A DNA stretch of 64,000 bases from Paludisphaera rhizosphaerae. GTDB lineage: Bacteria > Planctomycetota > Planctomycetia > Isosphaerales > Isosphaeraceae. How positions within the stretch are numbered: position 1 is the stretch's first letter; every line of letters begins with the position of its first letter. Location of the stretch: contig NZ_JAALCR010000017.1 in the NCBI RefSeq assembly GCF_011065895.1, positions 102,865 through 166,864 on the forward strand, written 5' to 3'. The notes under the pieces were generated by a model that ran no database searches, was not told where the DNA came from, and saw nothing but the letters and a program-made list of their open reading frames with translations. The position numbers and the translations under genes are program-made. Shown piece after piece: positions 50,704 to 60,669 of the stretch.

Positions 50704-50724
50704 TGTCCTGACCTCGGGGTGAGA

Positions 50725-51978
50725 TCAGCGCCCACCCGCCGTCGCCGACGAGTCCTTCGCCTTGCGCTGATTCCAGGCCCAGCGGAAGAGGTTGCGGGCG
50801 TCGAGGTAGCGGCCGTCGGTCGTGGGGGCGCCGAGGATGGCGATGATGACGTGGTCGTCGCCGCGTCGGCCGCTGGCGACCAGGCAATTGCCGGCGGCGT
50901 TGGTGGTGCCCGTCTTCACGCCGTCGTAGCCCTCGGTGCCCAGCAGTCGGTTGGTGTTCGACCAGACGACGTTCCGCTTGTTCCCCTGTCCGTCCTCGAG
51001 CGTGCAGCCGCGCTTGGGGGTGGAGACCACCCTGGCGAGCAGAGGATCCTTCTGAACGAACCACGCCAGCCGGGCGAGGTCGGCCGTGCTGGCGTGGTGG
51101 TCGTCGGCCGGCAGGCCGTGGGTGTTGGCGAAGCGGGTGTTCTTCAGGCCCAACTCGGCGGCCGTGCGGTTCATCTCGGCGATGAATCGGGCCAGAGGTT
51201 CACCGGCTCCGGGGAAGCGATCGCCGAAGTGTTCGCCGAAGGCCACGGTGGCGTCGTTGCCCGAGGGGAGCATCATGCCGTACAGCAGCTCCTCGACCGA
51301 CACCTTCTCCCCCGCGCGGACGCCCGAGGTCGAGCCCGGCGTGCGGTCGGCGCGCTCGGAGAAGGTGATGACCTCGCTCAGCGCCTTCGGGTCCTTGGCG
51401 ACGATCCGGCCGACGATCAGGGCGGTCATCATCTTGGTCGTGCTGGCCATGGGGAGCGGCTCGTCCTTGCGGTCGCCCCAGAGGACCTCGCCGGTCTTGC
51501 CGTCGAGGATCGCCCACGACTTGGCCGAGACGAACGGCGGGCCGTCGAGCGAGTCGGCCGGCTGCTTCGCAGGAGTCTGAGCGTTCACGACCGACGGCGG
51601 CGGGATCTCCGGCTCGGGAAGGGGCTCGGTTCCCAGGGCGCTGCGGGTCGTGGCGTCGACGACGCCCGAGGAGGGCAGGTTCTTCTCGCGCTGGAATCGA
51701 ATCACGGCCGTCCTGGTCGCCTCGCCAAAATCGCCGTCGTCGTCGAGGCCGGGCGAGGGATTGAGGGCCTTGTTCAGCCGCCGCTGGAGATCCTCCACGG
51801 CCGAGCCGGTGTCGCCGAGCTTCAAGCCCGGGCTGGGGCTTCGTTCTCGCCCCTGACGGCCGGCCGGCGCCTGCGCGGTCGCGTCGGCAGCGGGGACGCT
51901 AAGGAAGACGAGGCCGAGAATCGCGGCCGAGGTGAGCGGGCTGGGTCGTCGCGCGTTGGAGCCTGGCCAGGTCGTCAT
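50725..51978 (-). CDS. D-alanyl-D-alanine carboxypeptidase (peptidase S11, DacA/PBP5 type) with peptidoglycan-binding domain
   Basis: A 417-residue exported enzyme that trims the terminal D-Ala of peptidoglycan. After the signal peptide (AILGLVFLSVPAADATA) comes a PG_binding_1-like domain (KLGDTGSAVEDLQRRLN...DFGEATRTAVIRFQREKNLP), a Pro-rich linker, then the S11 domain with STTK (in MASTTKMM), SGN (LPSGNDA) and KTG (GVKTGTT). The usual order is catalytic domain first, so the N-terminal binding domain is of note. ATG 51978 gives the best signal peptide; ATG 52038 has a strong AAGGAG but would add a long basic leader. Confidence 0.9.
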   Translation of the reverse strand: MTTWPGSNARRPSPLTSAAILGLVFLSVPAADATAQAPAGRQGRERSPSPGLKLGDTGSAVEDLQRRLNKALNPSPGLDDDGDFGEATRTAVIRFQREKNLPSSGVVDATTRSALGTEPLPEPEIPPPSVVNAQTPAKQPADSLDGPPFVSAKSWAILDGKTGEVLWGDRKDEPLPMASTTKMMTALIVGRIVAKDPKALSEVITFSERADRTPGSTSGVRAGEKVSVEELLYGMMLPSGNDATVAFGEHFGDRFPGAGEPLARFIAEMNRTAAELGLKNTRFANTHGLPADDHHASTADLARLAWFVQKDPLLARVVSTPKRGCTLEDGQGNKRNVVWSNTNRLLGTEGYDGVKTGTTNAAGNCLVASGRRGDDHVIIAILGAPTTDGRYLDARNLFRWAWNQRKAKDSSATAGGR

Positions 51979-52332
51979 GGCGGTGCGGCCTCTTCGAGGA
52001 GGGATGGTGGGTGGGCGTCTGTGGGCGGGCGTCGTCATGATCTCCTTGATGGTGACCGTTCGTCGCACCGTTGGCAAGGCAGTGGACGGACGACGTCAGC
52101 CTCGCGCCGTATCCATCGCTCGACCGCAAACCTCCTTCGGGGGCCGACTGCGTCGACGAGTCTCGGGCCGCCGTCGGCCTGGCGGAGGAGGCTCCCGGAA
52201 ATCCTGTCGCTTCTCGTCTCCTCGGGGCGACACGGGCCGCCTGCGTGCACGACTTTCGCAGGCGGCCGGTCGCCGCGCGGCGTCCCGACCGGTCCGGGTC
52301 GACGTCCCGGTCGGTTCGGTCCGATCATGCGA
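51979..52332. other. 354-bp gap between carboxypeptidase and sulfatase genes
   Basis: Both flanking genes are on the minus strand. The stretch includes an alternative start region of the carboxypeptidase (to 52077). No other structure recognised. Confidence 0.35.
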
Positions 52333-53916
52333 TCACTGCTTGGCCTTCTTGACGAACTCCTCGACGACGTTCGACATGTCGAAGGACTTGCCGCCCTGGA
52401 CCGGCGGGTAATCGGCGAGGGACTTCAGGTGCGCGGCCATCAATTCGCCCATCGGAGCCATCAGCCAGGACACCTTCTGCATGAGGTGGCCGTAGGAGTC
52501 CTTGCTGTCGGTGCTCTCGAAGGGATCCATCCGGAGATTGAAAACCAGCGGCACCGTGCGCGGCACGAGGTTGGCGTAGTAGTCTTCCTTGGTTGAGAAG
52601 AGGAACTTCCACGGCCCCATCCGCACGGCGGAGAGCTTCGACTCATAGTAGTAGAAGATGTGGTTGCGGGCTGAGTGGTCCACCTCGCCCCGCCAGTAGG
52701 GCACGTTGTTCAGGCCGTCGATGAACTGCTTCTTCTCTTTCATGATGCGCTCGTTGACGTCCGGCACGCCGGCGGCCACGGCGAGGCTAGTGAACATGTC
52801 CTGGTGCGACTGGATGCCGTTGAGGGTCTGGCCGGGCTTGATCACTCCGGGCCACCGCAGCATCGAGATGACGCGGACCCCGCCCTCATAGGTGGACATC
52901 TTCTCGCCGCGGAACGGGGTGGTCGCACCGTGCGGCCAGGAGGAGTGTTCGGGGCCGTTGTCCGTGGAATACCAGACGATGGTGTTCTCTTCGAGGCCGT
53001 TGTCCTTCAGGAACTGGAGCACCAGGCCGATGTCGTGGTCGTGCTGGAGCATCCCGGAGCCGTGGATGTCGGCCTCTGAAGTGTATTTCTCGGCGGCGTA
53101 GCGCCACTGGTCGTTGAGGCGGGTGTAGAGGTGCATTCGGCTGGCGTTGAGCCAGACGAAGAACGGCTTGCCGTCGGCCTTGGACTTCTTCATGAAGTCC
53201 TCGGCCCTGGGGATCACCTCGCCGGCGTCGAAATTCTTCATCCGTTCCTGGGTGAGCGGGCCGGTGTCCTCGATCTTCTGCTTGCCCACTTTTCCGAACC
53301 GGGGATCGACGGTGGCGTCGTCGGCGGCGGCGGCGTACGAGTGGACCACGCCGCGAGTGCCGAACTTCTTCTCGTAGGCTTCAAGATTCCCCGAGTAGGC
53401 CTTGGCGAACTGCTGGTAGTCGCGCTGCTCGGACTCCTCCTGGGTGTTGAGGTGGTAAAGGTTCCCATAAAACTCGTCGAATCCGTGGACGGTCGGGAGG
53501 TGTTCGTTGCGGTCGCCGAGGTGATTCTTGCCGAAATGGCCGGTGGCGTAGCCGGCGCCCTTCATGACCTCGGCCAGGCAAGGCGAGGCGGGTTGAAGAC
53601 CCAGCGTGTCGCCCGGCTGGCCGACCGTGGTCATCCCGTAGCGGATCGGGTACTGGCCCGTGATGAACGACGCTCGACCGGCCGTGCAGGACGGCTGCCC
53701 GTAGTGGTCGGTGAACCGAACGCCCTGCATCCCGATGCTGTCGAGATTCGGCGTCGTGTAGCCCATTGTCCCCAGGCCGTAGGCGCTCACGTTCTGCCAC
53801 CCGACGTCGTCGCCCCAGATGACCAGGATGTTCGGCTTGTCCGCGGCGTGCGCGGGATTCATGGTCAGGGCCACCGCAATGAATGCGCCAAGCAAACCAT
53901 CAAGTCGTTTGAACAT
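52333..53916 (-). CDS. Secreted arylsulfatase
   Basis: A 527-residue formylglycine-dependent sulfatase of the arylsulfatase A group. Signal peptide [14 protein letters not shown]; metal-binding DD in [14 protein letters not shown]; formylglycine motif CTAGR from Cys77 ([18 protein letters not shown]); also [28 protein letters not shown] and [18 protein letters not shown]. It needs a formylglycine-generating enzyme encoded elsewhere. The protein resembles the large sulfatases expanded in planctomycetes for use of sulfated polysaccharides. ATG 53916 gives the proper signal peptide. Confidence 0.93.
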   Translation of the reverse strand: MFKRLDGLLGAFIAVALTMNPAHAADKPNILVIWGDDVGWQNVSAYGLGTMGYTTPNLDSIGMQGVRFTDHYGQPSCTAGRASFITGQYPIRYGMTTVGQPGDTLGLQPASPCLAEVMKGAGYATGHFGKNHLGDRNEHLPTVHGFDEFYGNLYHLNTQEESEQRDYQQFAKAYSGNLEAYEKKFGTRGVVHSYAAAADDATVDPRFGKVGKQKIEDTGPLTQERMKNFDAGEVIPRAEDFMKKSKADGKPFFVWLNASRMHLYTRLNDQWRYAAEKYTSEADIHGSGMLQHDHDIGLVLQFLKDNGLEENTIVWYSTDNGPEHSSWPHGATTPFRGEKMSTYEGGVRVISMLRWPGVIKPGQTLNGIQSHQDMFTSLAVAAGVPDVNERIMKEKKQFIDGLNNVPYWRGEVDHSARNHIFYYYESKLSAVRMGPWKFLFSTKEDYYANLVPRTVPLVFNLRMDPFESTDSKDSYGHLMQKVSWLMAPMGELMAAHLKSLADYPPVQGGKSFDMSNVVEEFVKKAKQ

Positions 53917-54485
53917 GGTCGTCTCAACTCTGGGGTTTTCAGTAGTGCGAGCCTGGAGGGCAGCCGCGTCCCCTCGACGTCGCTTGCGGCTCATGAGCGA
54001 TGGAGGGGCGAGAAAGGCCCTCGCCCGTCTTCATCGACGCTGCATTCCGAGGGGACGCATCAGAGAATGGTGATCGACGGCCGTCGCACGATACCGGCCG
54101 ATCGTGTGCTGAGCGCGTGTTGAAGGCGGGTCTGGTGGGAGTCAAGCCAAAACCCGGATATCGGCGGGGACGGTGCAATGCTCGAAGATCAACGTCCGTT
54201 ACGAGTCCAGAGACATGCGATCGGCCGTCGCGAGTTGAACGGCGATCGATCCGGAGCCCGGGCCGAGAGAAGAAATGGCGGAGAGAATCGGGGACATGCT
54301 GGCAGACGAAGACGGTTCAGGAACTCCGACGAACCCGTCGAGTCGGGTTCCATCAACCCTGAAAAGGTGGGCGTCCTGACTCGAAACCGGCCCGAGGATC
54401 AAGAAGAGCCTGACGGAGTTGGCGAACCCGCCGGACTGGGGTTGAAGCCCCAGTGCGGCGGGCACGCGCCACGACGTCGGAGTCG
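53917..54485. other. 569-bp intergenic region
   Basis: Lies upstream of the sulfatase gene and downstream of a DUF1559 gene. Contains a short hairpin (54435-54454, separate entry). Short open frames look non-coding. Confidence 0.35.
54435..54454 (-). terminator. Hairpin downstream of a DUF1559 gene
   Basis: ACTGGGG, loop TTGAAG, CCCCAGT. It lies about 30 bp after the stop of the gene at 54486-55649 on the minus strand and may end that transcript. Confidence 0.45.
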
Positions 54486-55649
54486 TCAATAAGCGTCGGC
54501 GCTGATGATCTCGCCGCCGGCTCGACTGCCGAGGGATTTGTAGACGGACATGGCGATGCTCTCCTTGATGAACCGCACGCTGCCGTCGACGAAGACGAAG
54601 TTGCAGCCGCCGGGATGAGCGCTGCGGAAGGCCGACTGGGCGGTCACCCGCCACCAGGCGCCGGGGCTGTTGTCGTCCGGGCCGGTCATGGGGGTGCCGT
54701 TGTTGTCGGACGGGGTGAACTTGCCGTCGGTCCCGCCGCCGGTGCCGAACGTCGTCGAGCTTGCCTTGGCGACGAGGAACTTAGTGTTCATGGGTGAGTT
54801 CGTGGTGCCGTCGGCGCTGTCGGATCCGGGGTGGGAATAGGCCCAGTTCGTGTTCCCGGTAAACTGGTTCCCGGCCAGCGGGCCAGACCCGCCGACGCCG
54901 AACGCGGCCCCGTCGCCGGCGGTCCACGTCGAGCCCTTGATCCCGGCGCCTTTGTCTCCGGCCAGGAGGGTGTTCGAGGAGCCGTCGGTGATGTCCGCCA
55001 TCTTGATATAGCGCCAGCTCGTCGCGGTCGGGGGCTTGGAGTCCGACCAGGGGGGAGCGGGGGTGACGTAGGCTGAGGCCACGGCACCGTCGTCAGGAGT
55101 CCAGCCGGCCGTCAGAACGGTGCCGGCGGGGTACTCGTAATACTGGAAGTTCCCCCGGCTGACGGCGTAGCTCGACCACGACCCATAGTAATAGCCGCTG
55201 GGACGGGGCATCGACGGGCAGAGGAACGTCGCGATCGGCGTTCCGATAAGCGTCCGATTCGTGTAGCCGTCGCCGTCCGTGTCCACGATGCTCGTCGGCG
55301 CCTGGGTCGGGTCGTACTTGCGAGCGAGCGGATCCTGCTCGATGAACGGCATCAACTGCAAGAAGGCCCCGTAATGCTTCGAGCCCGCCGCCTCCGGCGG
55401 CAGCGCCGGGGTGCCGCCGTCGCCATGCCCCCGCGGAGCGTAGCTGAAAGGCGGGAACCGCTCGTGAGAGCTGTGGAAGTTCTGAAACGCCAGGCCGAGC
55501 TGCTTGAGATTGTTGGCGCACTGCATCCGCCGGGCCGCCTCCCGCGCCGACTGAACCGCGGGTAAAAGCAACCCAACCAACACGGCGATGATGGCGATCA
55601 CGACCAACAACTCAATCAGCGTAAAGGCGCGATTCAGCGAGCGGCTCAC
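54486..55649 (-). CDS. DUF1559 domain protein (pseudopilin-like)
   Basis: A 387-residue planctomycete DUF1559 protein. The N-terminus [20 protein letters not shown] is a perfect type IV pilin-like motif with the Glu at +5, followed by [20 protein letters not shown]. Later blocks are [26 protein letters not shown] and [16 protein letters not shown]. It starts with GTG at 55649, six bases after GGAGG. The three members in the window show the expected signature but are not adjacent. Confidence 0.95.
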   Translation of the reverse strand: MSRSLNRAFTLIELLVVIAIIAVLVGLLLPAVQSAREAARRMQCANNLKQLGLAFQNFHSSHERFPPFSYAPRGHGDGGTPALPPEAAGSKHYGAFLQLMPFIEQDPLARKYDPTQAPTSIVDTDGDGYTNRTLIGTPIATFLCPSMPRPSGYYYGSWSSYAVSRGNFQYYEYPAGTVLTAGWTPDDGAVASAYVTPAPPWSDSKPPTATSWRYIKMADITDGSSNTLLAGDKGAGIKGSTWTAGDGAAFGVGGSGPLAGNQFTGNTNWAYSHPGSDSADGTTNSPMNTKFLVAKASSTTFGTGGGTDGKFTPSDNNGTPMTGPDDNSPGAWWRVTAQSAFRSAHPGGCNFVFVDGSVRFIKESIAMSVYKSLGSRAGGEIISADAY

Positions 55650-56028
55650 GGCCGACCTCCAGGATCAAAAGAAAAGCTTCGGGCCCGCTCAGCATGGGAG
55701 GGGCCTTCAGTCACCCACGCTCCCAAGGAGGGAGTGCGGGATGGTTTGGCGGGAGGCTAGTGTTGAGATTGAATCTCAGTGTCGTGTTCGCAGGTTAACG
55801 CCTGCGGAAGACATCCACAAGGGGGAACCCAAAAATCCGCCGACGGATGAGCAAGTGTTCGTGGGGGAGTCGCCGTCGGCCGAGGCGTTCTGCTCGGCCG
55901 GCGATTCTCTCTGCGTGAGCGGCGAGGTGGAACTTCGAGGTTTTTGCCCCATGTTCGGCCGGCGGGGCTTGAGATACACTACGAACGTATTTCATCCCTT
56001 GCGTCTGGCTCGGAGGATTGGGGAGACC
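55650..56028. other. 379-bp divergent promoter region
   Basis: Lies between the divergent DUF1559 gene and the binding-protein gene. CTTGAGATACACTACGAAC (near 55968-55986) is an AT-richer, promoter-like stretch. Nothing else recognised. Confidence 0.35.
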
Positions 56029-57093
56029 ATGAGGGGGCTCGAATTCGTGGGGTCGGGACTTCGTCGTTCCTGGATCGCGGCGGCGCTGGCGTTGGTTTCG
56101 GCCGGTTGCGAGACGCAGCCGCCGCCGAGTTTGGCCAACCGCGCCAAGACGACGGCCGCATCGTCGGGTCAGGGGATGAAGAGCCTGGAGGTCGCGCTGG
56201 ATCCGAATTCCCCCACCGAGGTGGAAGTTCTGAAGGTCGCGGCGCGGACTCAGGCCGGGTTGGATACGGTCCGGGTTCAGTTCGCCGAAGCCGCCGGCGG
56301 TCAGGCGGTCGCCGTCCGCGAGGCGATCGCCCGCAAGCCGCCGGCGATCATCATCGAGGCTCCTGAGACCACCGACCCCGAACTCGTGAAGGCCGTTGCC
56401 GAGGCGAAGGCCAAGGGGATCCTCGTGGTCGCCGTCGGCCGGCCTCTGGGCGGCGAAGGCGCGTCCGCCGAGGGATCCGGGCGCGAAGTGGTCGTCGCGC
56501 CCAGGCCGTTCGCCGAGTCCGCCCCGGAACTCGTGAAACTGGCTGCGCGGAACGCCGTGAACGGCAAGCTCGACCCCAAGGCGGGAGCGCTGGTCGTCTC
56601 CAGGCCGGCCGTCGACCCCCTGGTCGCCGACCGCGCCGCGGCTTTGAAGAAGGCGCTGGCCGACTTCGGCGTCGCTGAGGTCGACGAGTTCCGATACGAG
56701 GGCGACCTCGCCGCGGGCAAGGCCGCCATCCTGGAACGACTGGCCGCGCACCCCAAGGCGACGATGGTTCTCGCGGCCGATTCGGTGAGCCTTGCCGCCG
56801 CCCAGGGGGCCGTCAGGCGGGAACGCCGCTATTCGATCGCCGGCTACAGCGGCGACGAGTCCGTCGTCCGGTCGATGATCAAAACCGGCGAGTACGCCGG
56901 CGTCGGCCTCTTCTTCATGGACAGGATCCTCCGCAAGGGGATCAACGTCGCCGTCCACGTTCTCCGCGGCGACAAGGTTTCGGATCGCGTCGGGGTCGAC
57001 ATTGAGATCGTCTCCTCGGGCCTCCAGACCGGCCTTCCCCAGGGGCCTCCCGACGACGACTCGAAGACGAAGAAGCCGTTCGAAGCCGAGTGA
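56029..57093 (+). CDS. Periplasmic sugar-binding-like lipoprotein (type 1 binding fold)
   Basis: A 354-residue lipoprotein of the RbsB/periplasmic binding protein 1 fold. The signal ends in VSAGC (lipidated Cys near residue 27). The fold is visible in the two Rossmann-like halves: EVEVLKVAARTQAGLDTVRV..., AIARKPPAIIIEAPET, AKGILVVAVGRPLGG; then ALVVSRPAVDPLVADRAAAL, TMVLAADSVSLAAAQGAV, RYSIAGYSGDESVVRSM and GVGLFFMDRILRKG. No permease or ATPase gene is nearby, so it is an orphan. ATG 56029 follows GGGGAG. NadC follows 26 bp later. Confidence 0.85.
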   Translation: MRGLEFVGSGLRRSWIAAALALVSAGCETQPPPSLANRAKTTAASSGQGMKSLEVALDPNSPTEVEVLKVAARTQAGLDTVRVQFAEAAGGQAVAVREAIARKPPAIIIEAPETTDPELVKAVAEAKAKGILVVAVGRPLGGEGASAEGSGREVVVAPRPFAESAPELVKLAARNAVNGKLDPKAGALVVSRPAVDPLVADRAAALKKALADFGVAEVDEFRYEGDLAAGKAAILERLAAHPKATMVLAADSVSLAAAQGAVRRERRYSIAGYSGDESVVRSMIKTGEYAGVGLFFMDRILRKGINVAVHVLRGDKVSDRVGVDIEIVSSGLQTGLPQGPPDDDSKTKKPFEAE

Positions 57094-57119
57094 GGAACCG
57101 TCGAGAAGGAGGACTCACG

Positions 57120-58019
57120 ATGGCCGACCCGCATCCCGGCTTCGGCGAGCCCGAGCGCCTCAACGCCCAGGCTCTGATCCACCTGGCGCTCGCCGAGGAT
57201 CTGGGCGACCGCGGCGACGCCACCACGACGGCCGTCATCCCGGAAGCCGCCCGCGGTTCGGCGCGGCTGGTCGCGAGGACGGCCGGGGTCCTCGCCGGGC
57301 TCCCGGTCGTCGCCCTGGTCCTGGAAGCCTTCGACGTTCGCGGCTGGCGGCCCCACAAGGCCGACGGCGACGCGCTCCGCGCCGGGGATCTGATCGCCGA
57401 AATCGAGGGAGACTTCCGTTCGATCCTGACCCTGGAACGCACCGCGCTCAACTTCGTGCAGAGGTTGTCCGGTGTGGCGACCCTGACGAGCCGGTTCGTC
57501 GCCGAGGTCGAGGGGACCGCAGCGAAGATCCTGGACACCCGCAAGACCACCCCCGGCTGGCGGATGCTTGAGAAGTACGCCGTCCGTTGCGGCGGCGGCT
57601 CCAACCACCGGATCGGGCTGTACGACGCCGTGCTTATCAAGGACAACCACCTCGCCTGGCTCGCCTCCCGAGGCGCCCTCGACCCGATCCCCCGCGCCCT
57701 CGCCGCCGCTCGGGCCGGCGTTCCGAAGGGGACGCTGATCGAGGTCGAAGTCGACACGCTCGATCAACTCGACGTCGCGCTGGCCTGCCGGCCCGATGTC
57801 ATCCTGGTCGACAACCTCGGCCCCGAGGCTCTGGTCGAGGCCGTCCGCCGTCGCGACGCCTCGGCCCCGGGCGTGCTGCTGGAGTCGTCCGGCGGGATCA
57901 CGCTGGCCACCGTCGCCGCTCGCGCCCGGACGGGCGTCGATCGCATCAGCGTCGGCGCTCTGACCCACTCGGCCGTCGCGCTTGACGTCGCCCTCGACGT
58001 GACTTTCGAAGAGCCATGA
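57120..58019 (+). CDS. nadC: Nicotinate-nucleotide pyrophosphorylase (carboxylating)
   Basis: A 299-residue type II phosphoribosyltransferase that converts quinolinate and PRPP to nicotinate mononucleotide in de novo NAD synthesis. Hallmarks: LALAEDLGDRGDATTTAVIP, LERTALNFVQRLSGVATLTS, LDTRKTTPGWRMLEKYAVRC, GGGSNHRIGLYDAVLIKDNH, VEVDTLDQLDVAL and LESSGGITLATVAARARTGV. ATG 57120 has AAGGAGG upstream. Its stop overlaps the birA start (ATGA), which is a common gene order in several phyla (nadC-birA). Confidence 0.97.
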   Translation: MADPHPGFGEPERLNAQALIHLALAEDLGDRGDATTTAVIPEAARGSARLVARTAGVLAGLPVVALVLEAFDVRGWRPHKADGDALRAGDLIAEIEGDFRSILTLERTALNFVQRLSGVATLTSRFVAEVEGTAAKILDTRKTTPGWRMLEKYAVRCGGGSNHRIGLYDAVLIKDNHLAWLASRGALDPIPRALAAARAGVPKGTLIEVEVDTLDQLDVALACRPDVILVDNLGPEALVEAVRRRDASAPGVLLESSGGITLATVAARARTGVDRISVGALTHSAVALDVALDVTFEEP

Positions 58020-59044
58020 ACGCCCAAGCGCCCTCCACCTGGGCCGATCCCAAACCGCCGGCCCTGAATATCCCGCTGCTGGATCGGCTCCGCGAGGCCG
58101 GCGGCTCGTTCGTGCCGCTCGCCGAGCTGTCGGGCGATCCGGCCGCCGATGTGGCGGCGCTGGCGGCTTTCGGTTTCAACCTGGAGCGGCGCGAGGATGG
58201 CGCGATTGCCTATCGGGGCCCGTCGCCGAGGCTTTGCCCGGACCAGATCGAGCACGATCTGGGGACGATTCGGATCGGCCGCCGTGTGGCCGTCTGGCGG
58301 CGGATCGGCAGCACCAACGACGCCGCCGCGCGGGGGGCCTCGACGCCCGCCAACGACGGCCTGGTCGTCATGGCCGAGGAGCAGACGGCGGGGCGAGGGC
58401 GTCGCGGCCGCGCGTTCGTCGCCCCGGCCGGTTCGAGCTTGCTCACCTCGATCCTGCTCTTTCCCCCCGACGACGTCGCCCCCGGCGGGGCCGCCTGGCT
58501 GACGGTCCTGGCGGCGGTCGCCGTCGCCGAAGTGGTCTCCGATCGCACGGGCCGCCCCGGGCTCGTGAAATGGCCCAATGACGTTCGCGTCGACGGCCGC
58601 AAGATCTGCGGCGTGCTGGTGGAGAGGATGCTCCGCCCCCCCGGAGGAGAAGGTCCGACCTCGGCCGTGGTCGTCGGGATCGGCCTGAACGTCAACATCC
58701 CCGAGGCCGCGTTTCCTCCCGCGATTCGCGACAAGGCGACGTCCCTCTCCATCCTGGCCGGCCGCGATTTCGACCGCTCCGAACTGGCCCGCGACCTCCT
58801 CCGCCGCCTTGACCGCCGCTATGACGAAACCCTTCGCAACGGCCCCGCCGCCCTCTCCGCCGCCTGGCGCGACCGCTGCGAACACCTCGGCCGACCCGTC
58901 CGCGTCCTCACCTCGTCAGACACCCTGGAGGGAACGCTGACCGATGTCGACCTCGAAAGCGGCCTGACCCTGACCTCTTCAGACTGCGGGCCGACCGTCG
59001 TCCAGCTCGACGCCGTCCTCGCGCTGGAGCCCGCGACGGCCTGA
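58016..59044 (+). CDS. birA: Biotin--[acetyl-CoA-carboxylase] ligase
   Basis: A 342-residue biotin protein ligase. A helix-turn-helix-like N-terminal domain (IPLLDRLREAGGSFVPLAEL...VAALAAFGFNLERREDG) is followed by the catalytic domain: RIGSTNDAAARG, EEQTAGRGRRGRAF (biotinyl-AMP loop), LVKWPNDVRVDGRKICGVLVE, VVVGIGLNVN, and the C-terminal SH3-like domain. The N-terminal domain suggests it also represses transcription, as in bifunctional BirA. It overlaps nadC by four bases; an intrinsic terminator follows at 59048. Confidence 0.95.
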   Translation: MNAQAPSTWADPKPPALNIPLLDRLREAGGSFVPLAELSGDPAADVAALAAFGFNLERREDGAIAYRGPSPRLCPDQIEHDLGTIRIGRRVAVWRRIGSTNDAAARGASTPANDGLVVMAEEQTAGRGRRGRAFVAPAGSSLLTSILLFPPDDVAPGGAAWLTVLAAVAVAEVVSDRTGRPGLVKWPNDVRVDGRKICGVLVERMLRPPGGEGPTSAVVVGIGLNVNIPEAAFPPAIRDKATSLSILAGRDFDRSELARDLLRRLDRRYDETLRNGPAALSAAWRDRCEHLGRPVRVLTSSDTLEGTLTDVDLESGLTLTSSDCGPTVVQLDAVLALEPATA

Positions 59045-59047
59045 ACG

Positions 59048-59080
59048 ACCGAACCGGGATTGCGACCCGGGGCGGTTTTT
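59048..59080 (+). terminator. Intrinsic terminator after birA
   Basis: ACCG, AA, CCGGG, loop ATTGCGA, CCCGG, GG, CGGT, then TTTT. Stem with a small internal loop, followed by a U-tract, 4 bp after the birA stop. The clearest rho-independent terminator in the window. Confidence 0.8.
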
Positions 59081-59209
59081 ATCATGCTTGGGTGTTTGGC
59101 GTCTATTTCAGCGATGTTGAAACGAGTCCTGCGATGCTGCCGCGACCCAGCGACGAGAAGATCGTCGAGCGTTATCTGGAGTACCTGAGTTCCCGGAAGT
59201 TCAATCCAG

Positions 59210-59793
59210 GTGTTGAAGAAGCTCGCCGGTACGCCTTACGGACATGTCTTCGTCACGCTCGTCTCCGCGATGTCGGGCGTGGGGGCGCCGTTCGCCGTCT
59301 ACCACGGCTGGAAAGTGCTGACCCACCGGAAGCGGCGACGGAAGGAGATGATCGCCGTCGCGAAAGCGGCTCGCCAATCAAGACCTATCCGGTCATGGTC
59401 AACACCCTCCTGACGAGGAAGCCCGGGACGATCGCGCCGGGGCTGGTGATCGGCTCGTTCAAGCCGAGGGTCGCGCAGGACGAGGAATACTGGATCGACC
59501 TGCTGGCCAAGCTCACCTTCCTCGATCCCAACTCCATGGAGACGGCCGAGGAGCGGGGGGCTCTCGCCTGGATGCAGGACGAACGGTACGTGGAGTCGCG
59601 ACGACTCCGGCTGCCCCGCAGCCTCACCGGCGGCCACGAGGTCTACGCCTTTCACGTCAAGCTCTTGGGCGACTATTTCCGGGGCGGGATCGTCGACGGC
59701 GAAGACTTCCACTGCATGGCCGTCCCCGGTGAAGTTGGCGCGATCCAGCACATCCCCTGGTGGATCGCCGAGGGACAATCTACGCCTGCATGA
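59210..59793 (+). pseudogene. Hypothetical membrane protein gene, probably frameshifted
   Basis: Two open frames together make one plausible protein. From GTG 59210 one frame reads LKKLAGTPYGHVFVTL (a membrane segment with VSAMSGVGAPFAVYHGWKVL) and continues to KEMIAVAKAARQ near 59380. The overlapping frame takes over with SPIKTYPVMVNTLLTRKPG and LAKLTFLDPNSMETAEERGAL up to 59793. Within the other frame, 59220-59375 is arginine-rich and non-coding. So a single base change near 59375-59385 could have broken the gene (or be a sequencing error). The first frame also starts further left (59092) with DEKIVERYLEYLSSRKF. The family is not recognised. Confidence 0.6.
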
Positions 59794-59922
59794 CCGGCGA
59801 CTCGACGGGCGAATAGCCAGTGGATGGCGTCTTCATGCCATCCATTGACGAAACCCGCGAGGCGTCGTAGATTGATCACATCAGTGTGTACTGGATTTAC
59901 TGTTGCGATTGGAGGGAGTGTC

Positions 59923-60576
59923 GTGGAATCGCGGATCTGGGCGAACATTCAGGAGCGGTTTGCCGATTTCGTCGTCCTGCAGGGCGATGTCGTTCATAAG
60001 CTGCGCGTCAAGGGGATGGTCAAGGGGTTCTTGTTCAAGCGCAAGGCCCAGGGAGTTCTGGAGCAGCTCCAGCAAGGTGCGGAGCCGAAGGAGGTCGGGG
60101 GTACGTTGGAAACGATGCCCGCCGGGGCGATCGTGAAGGCCGAGGTCTCGCCGGGGAACGGCTCGTTGACGCTCCATTCCCAGGACGGTGCGAAGCTCGA
60201 CTTCTCCACGCCCAACTCGGACGCCGACGTCATCCTGGCCGCGATCCTGGAGAAAGCCGGCCGGTCGTTCTCGCCTGCTCAGGAAGAGATCGGGGCCGTC
60301 GAAGCCGCCCTGCCGCCGATGTTCCTCGGGCTGATCGCGGGACTGTTCTGGGCCGCCGTCTATGACTCGGCGAGCAAGCTCGCTGCGGGCGAGGAGATCG
60401 TGGTCAAGGGACGCCGTCAGGGGTTGCAGAAGCTGACGATTTGGGTCGCCGACCTGCTCGGCTACAACGGAGTGCTGGCGATCGGTGCCGTCCTGGGGGC
60501 TTTGCTGCTCGGGTGGCTCGTCATGCGGTTGGTCAAGCGTCCGCTTCGCACGGTCTGGCTCCCCGCCACGGCCTGA
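59923..60576 (+). CDS. Hypothetical membrane protein
   Basis: A 217-residue protein with a soluble N-terminal domain (residues 1-135: RFADFVVLQGDVVHKLRVKG, LETMPAGAIVKAEVSPGNG) and two hydrophobic segments in the C-terminal part (PPMFLGLIAGLFWAAVY and LLGYNGVLAIGAVLGALLLG), then a basic end. I do not recognise a family. GTG 59923 is preceded by GGAGGGAG at good distance; the ATG further upstream (59824) would add an Arg-rich non-conserved leader. Confidence 0.72.
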   Translation: MESRIWANIQERFADFVVLQGDVVHKLRVKGMVKGFLFKRKAQGVLEQLQQGAEPKEVGGTLETMPAGAIVKAEVSPGNGSLTLHSQDGAKLDFSTPNSDADVILAAILEKAGRSFSPAQEEIGAVEAALPPMFLGLIAGLFWAAVYDSASKLAAGEEIVVKGRRQGLQKLTIWVADLLGYNGVLAIGAVLGALLLGWLVMRLVKRPLRTVWLPATA

Positions 60577-60669
60577 CCTTGGGGGCGACGGCCGCTACAA
60601 TGGGCTTTCAGGTCGGCGGCGATCGGAACGCCGTCGGCCTTTCCCGCCCTCGTCCCGCCCGAGCCCGCC

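Noticed and set aside
50719..52596. A 625-codon plus-strand open frame
   Set aside because: Antisense to the carboxypeptidase gene; no domain, GC-skewed composition.
53131..54123. A 330-codon plus-strand open frame
   Set aside because: Antisense to the sulfatase gene.
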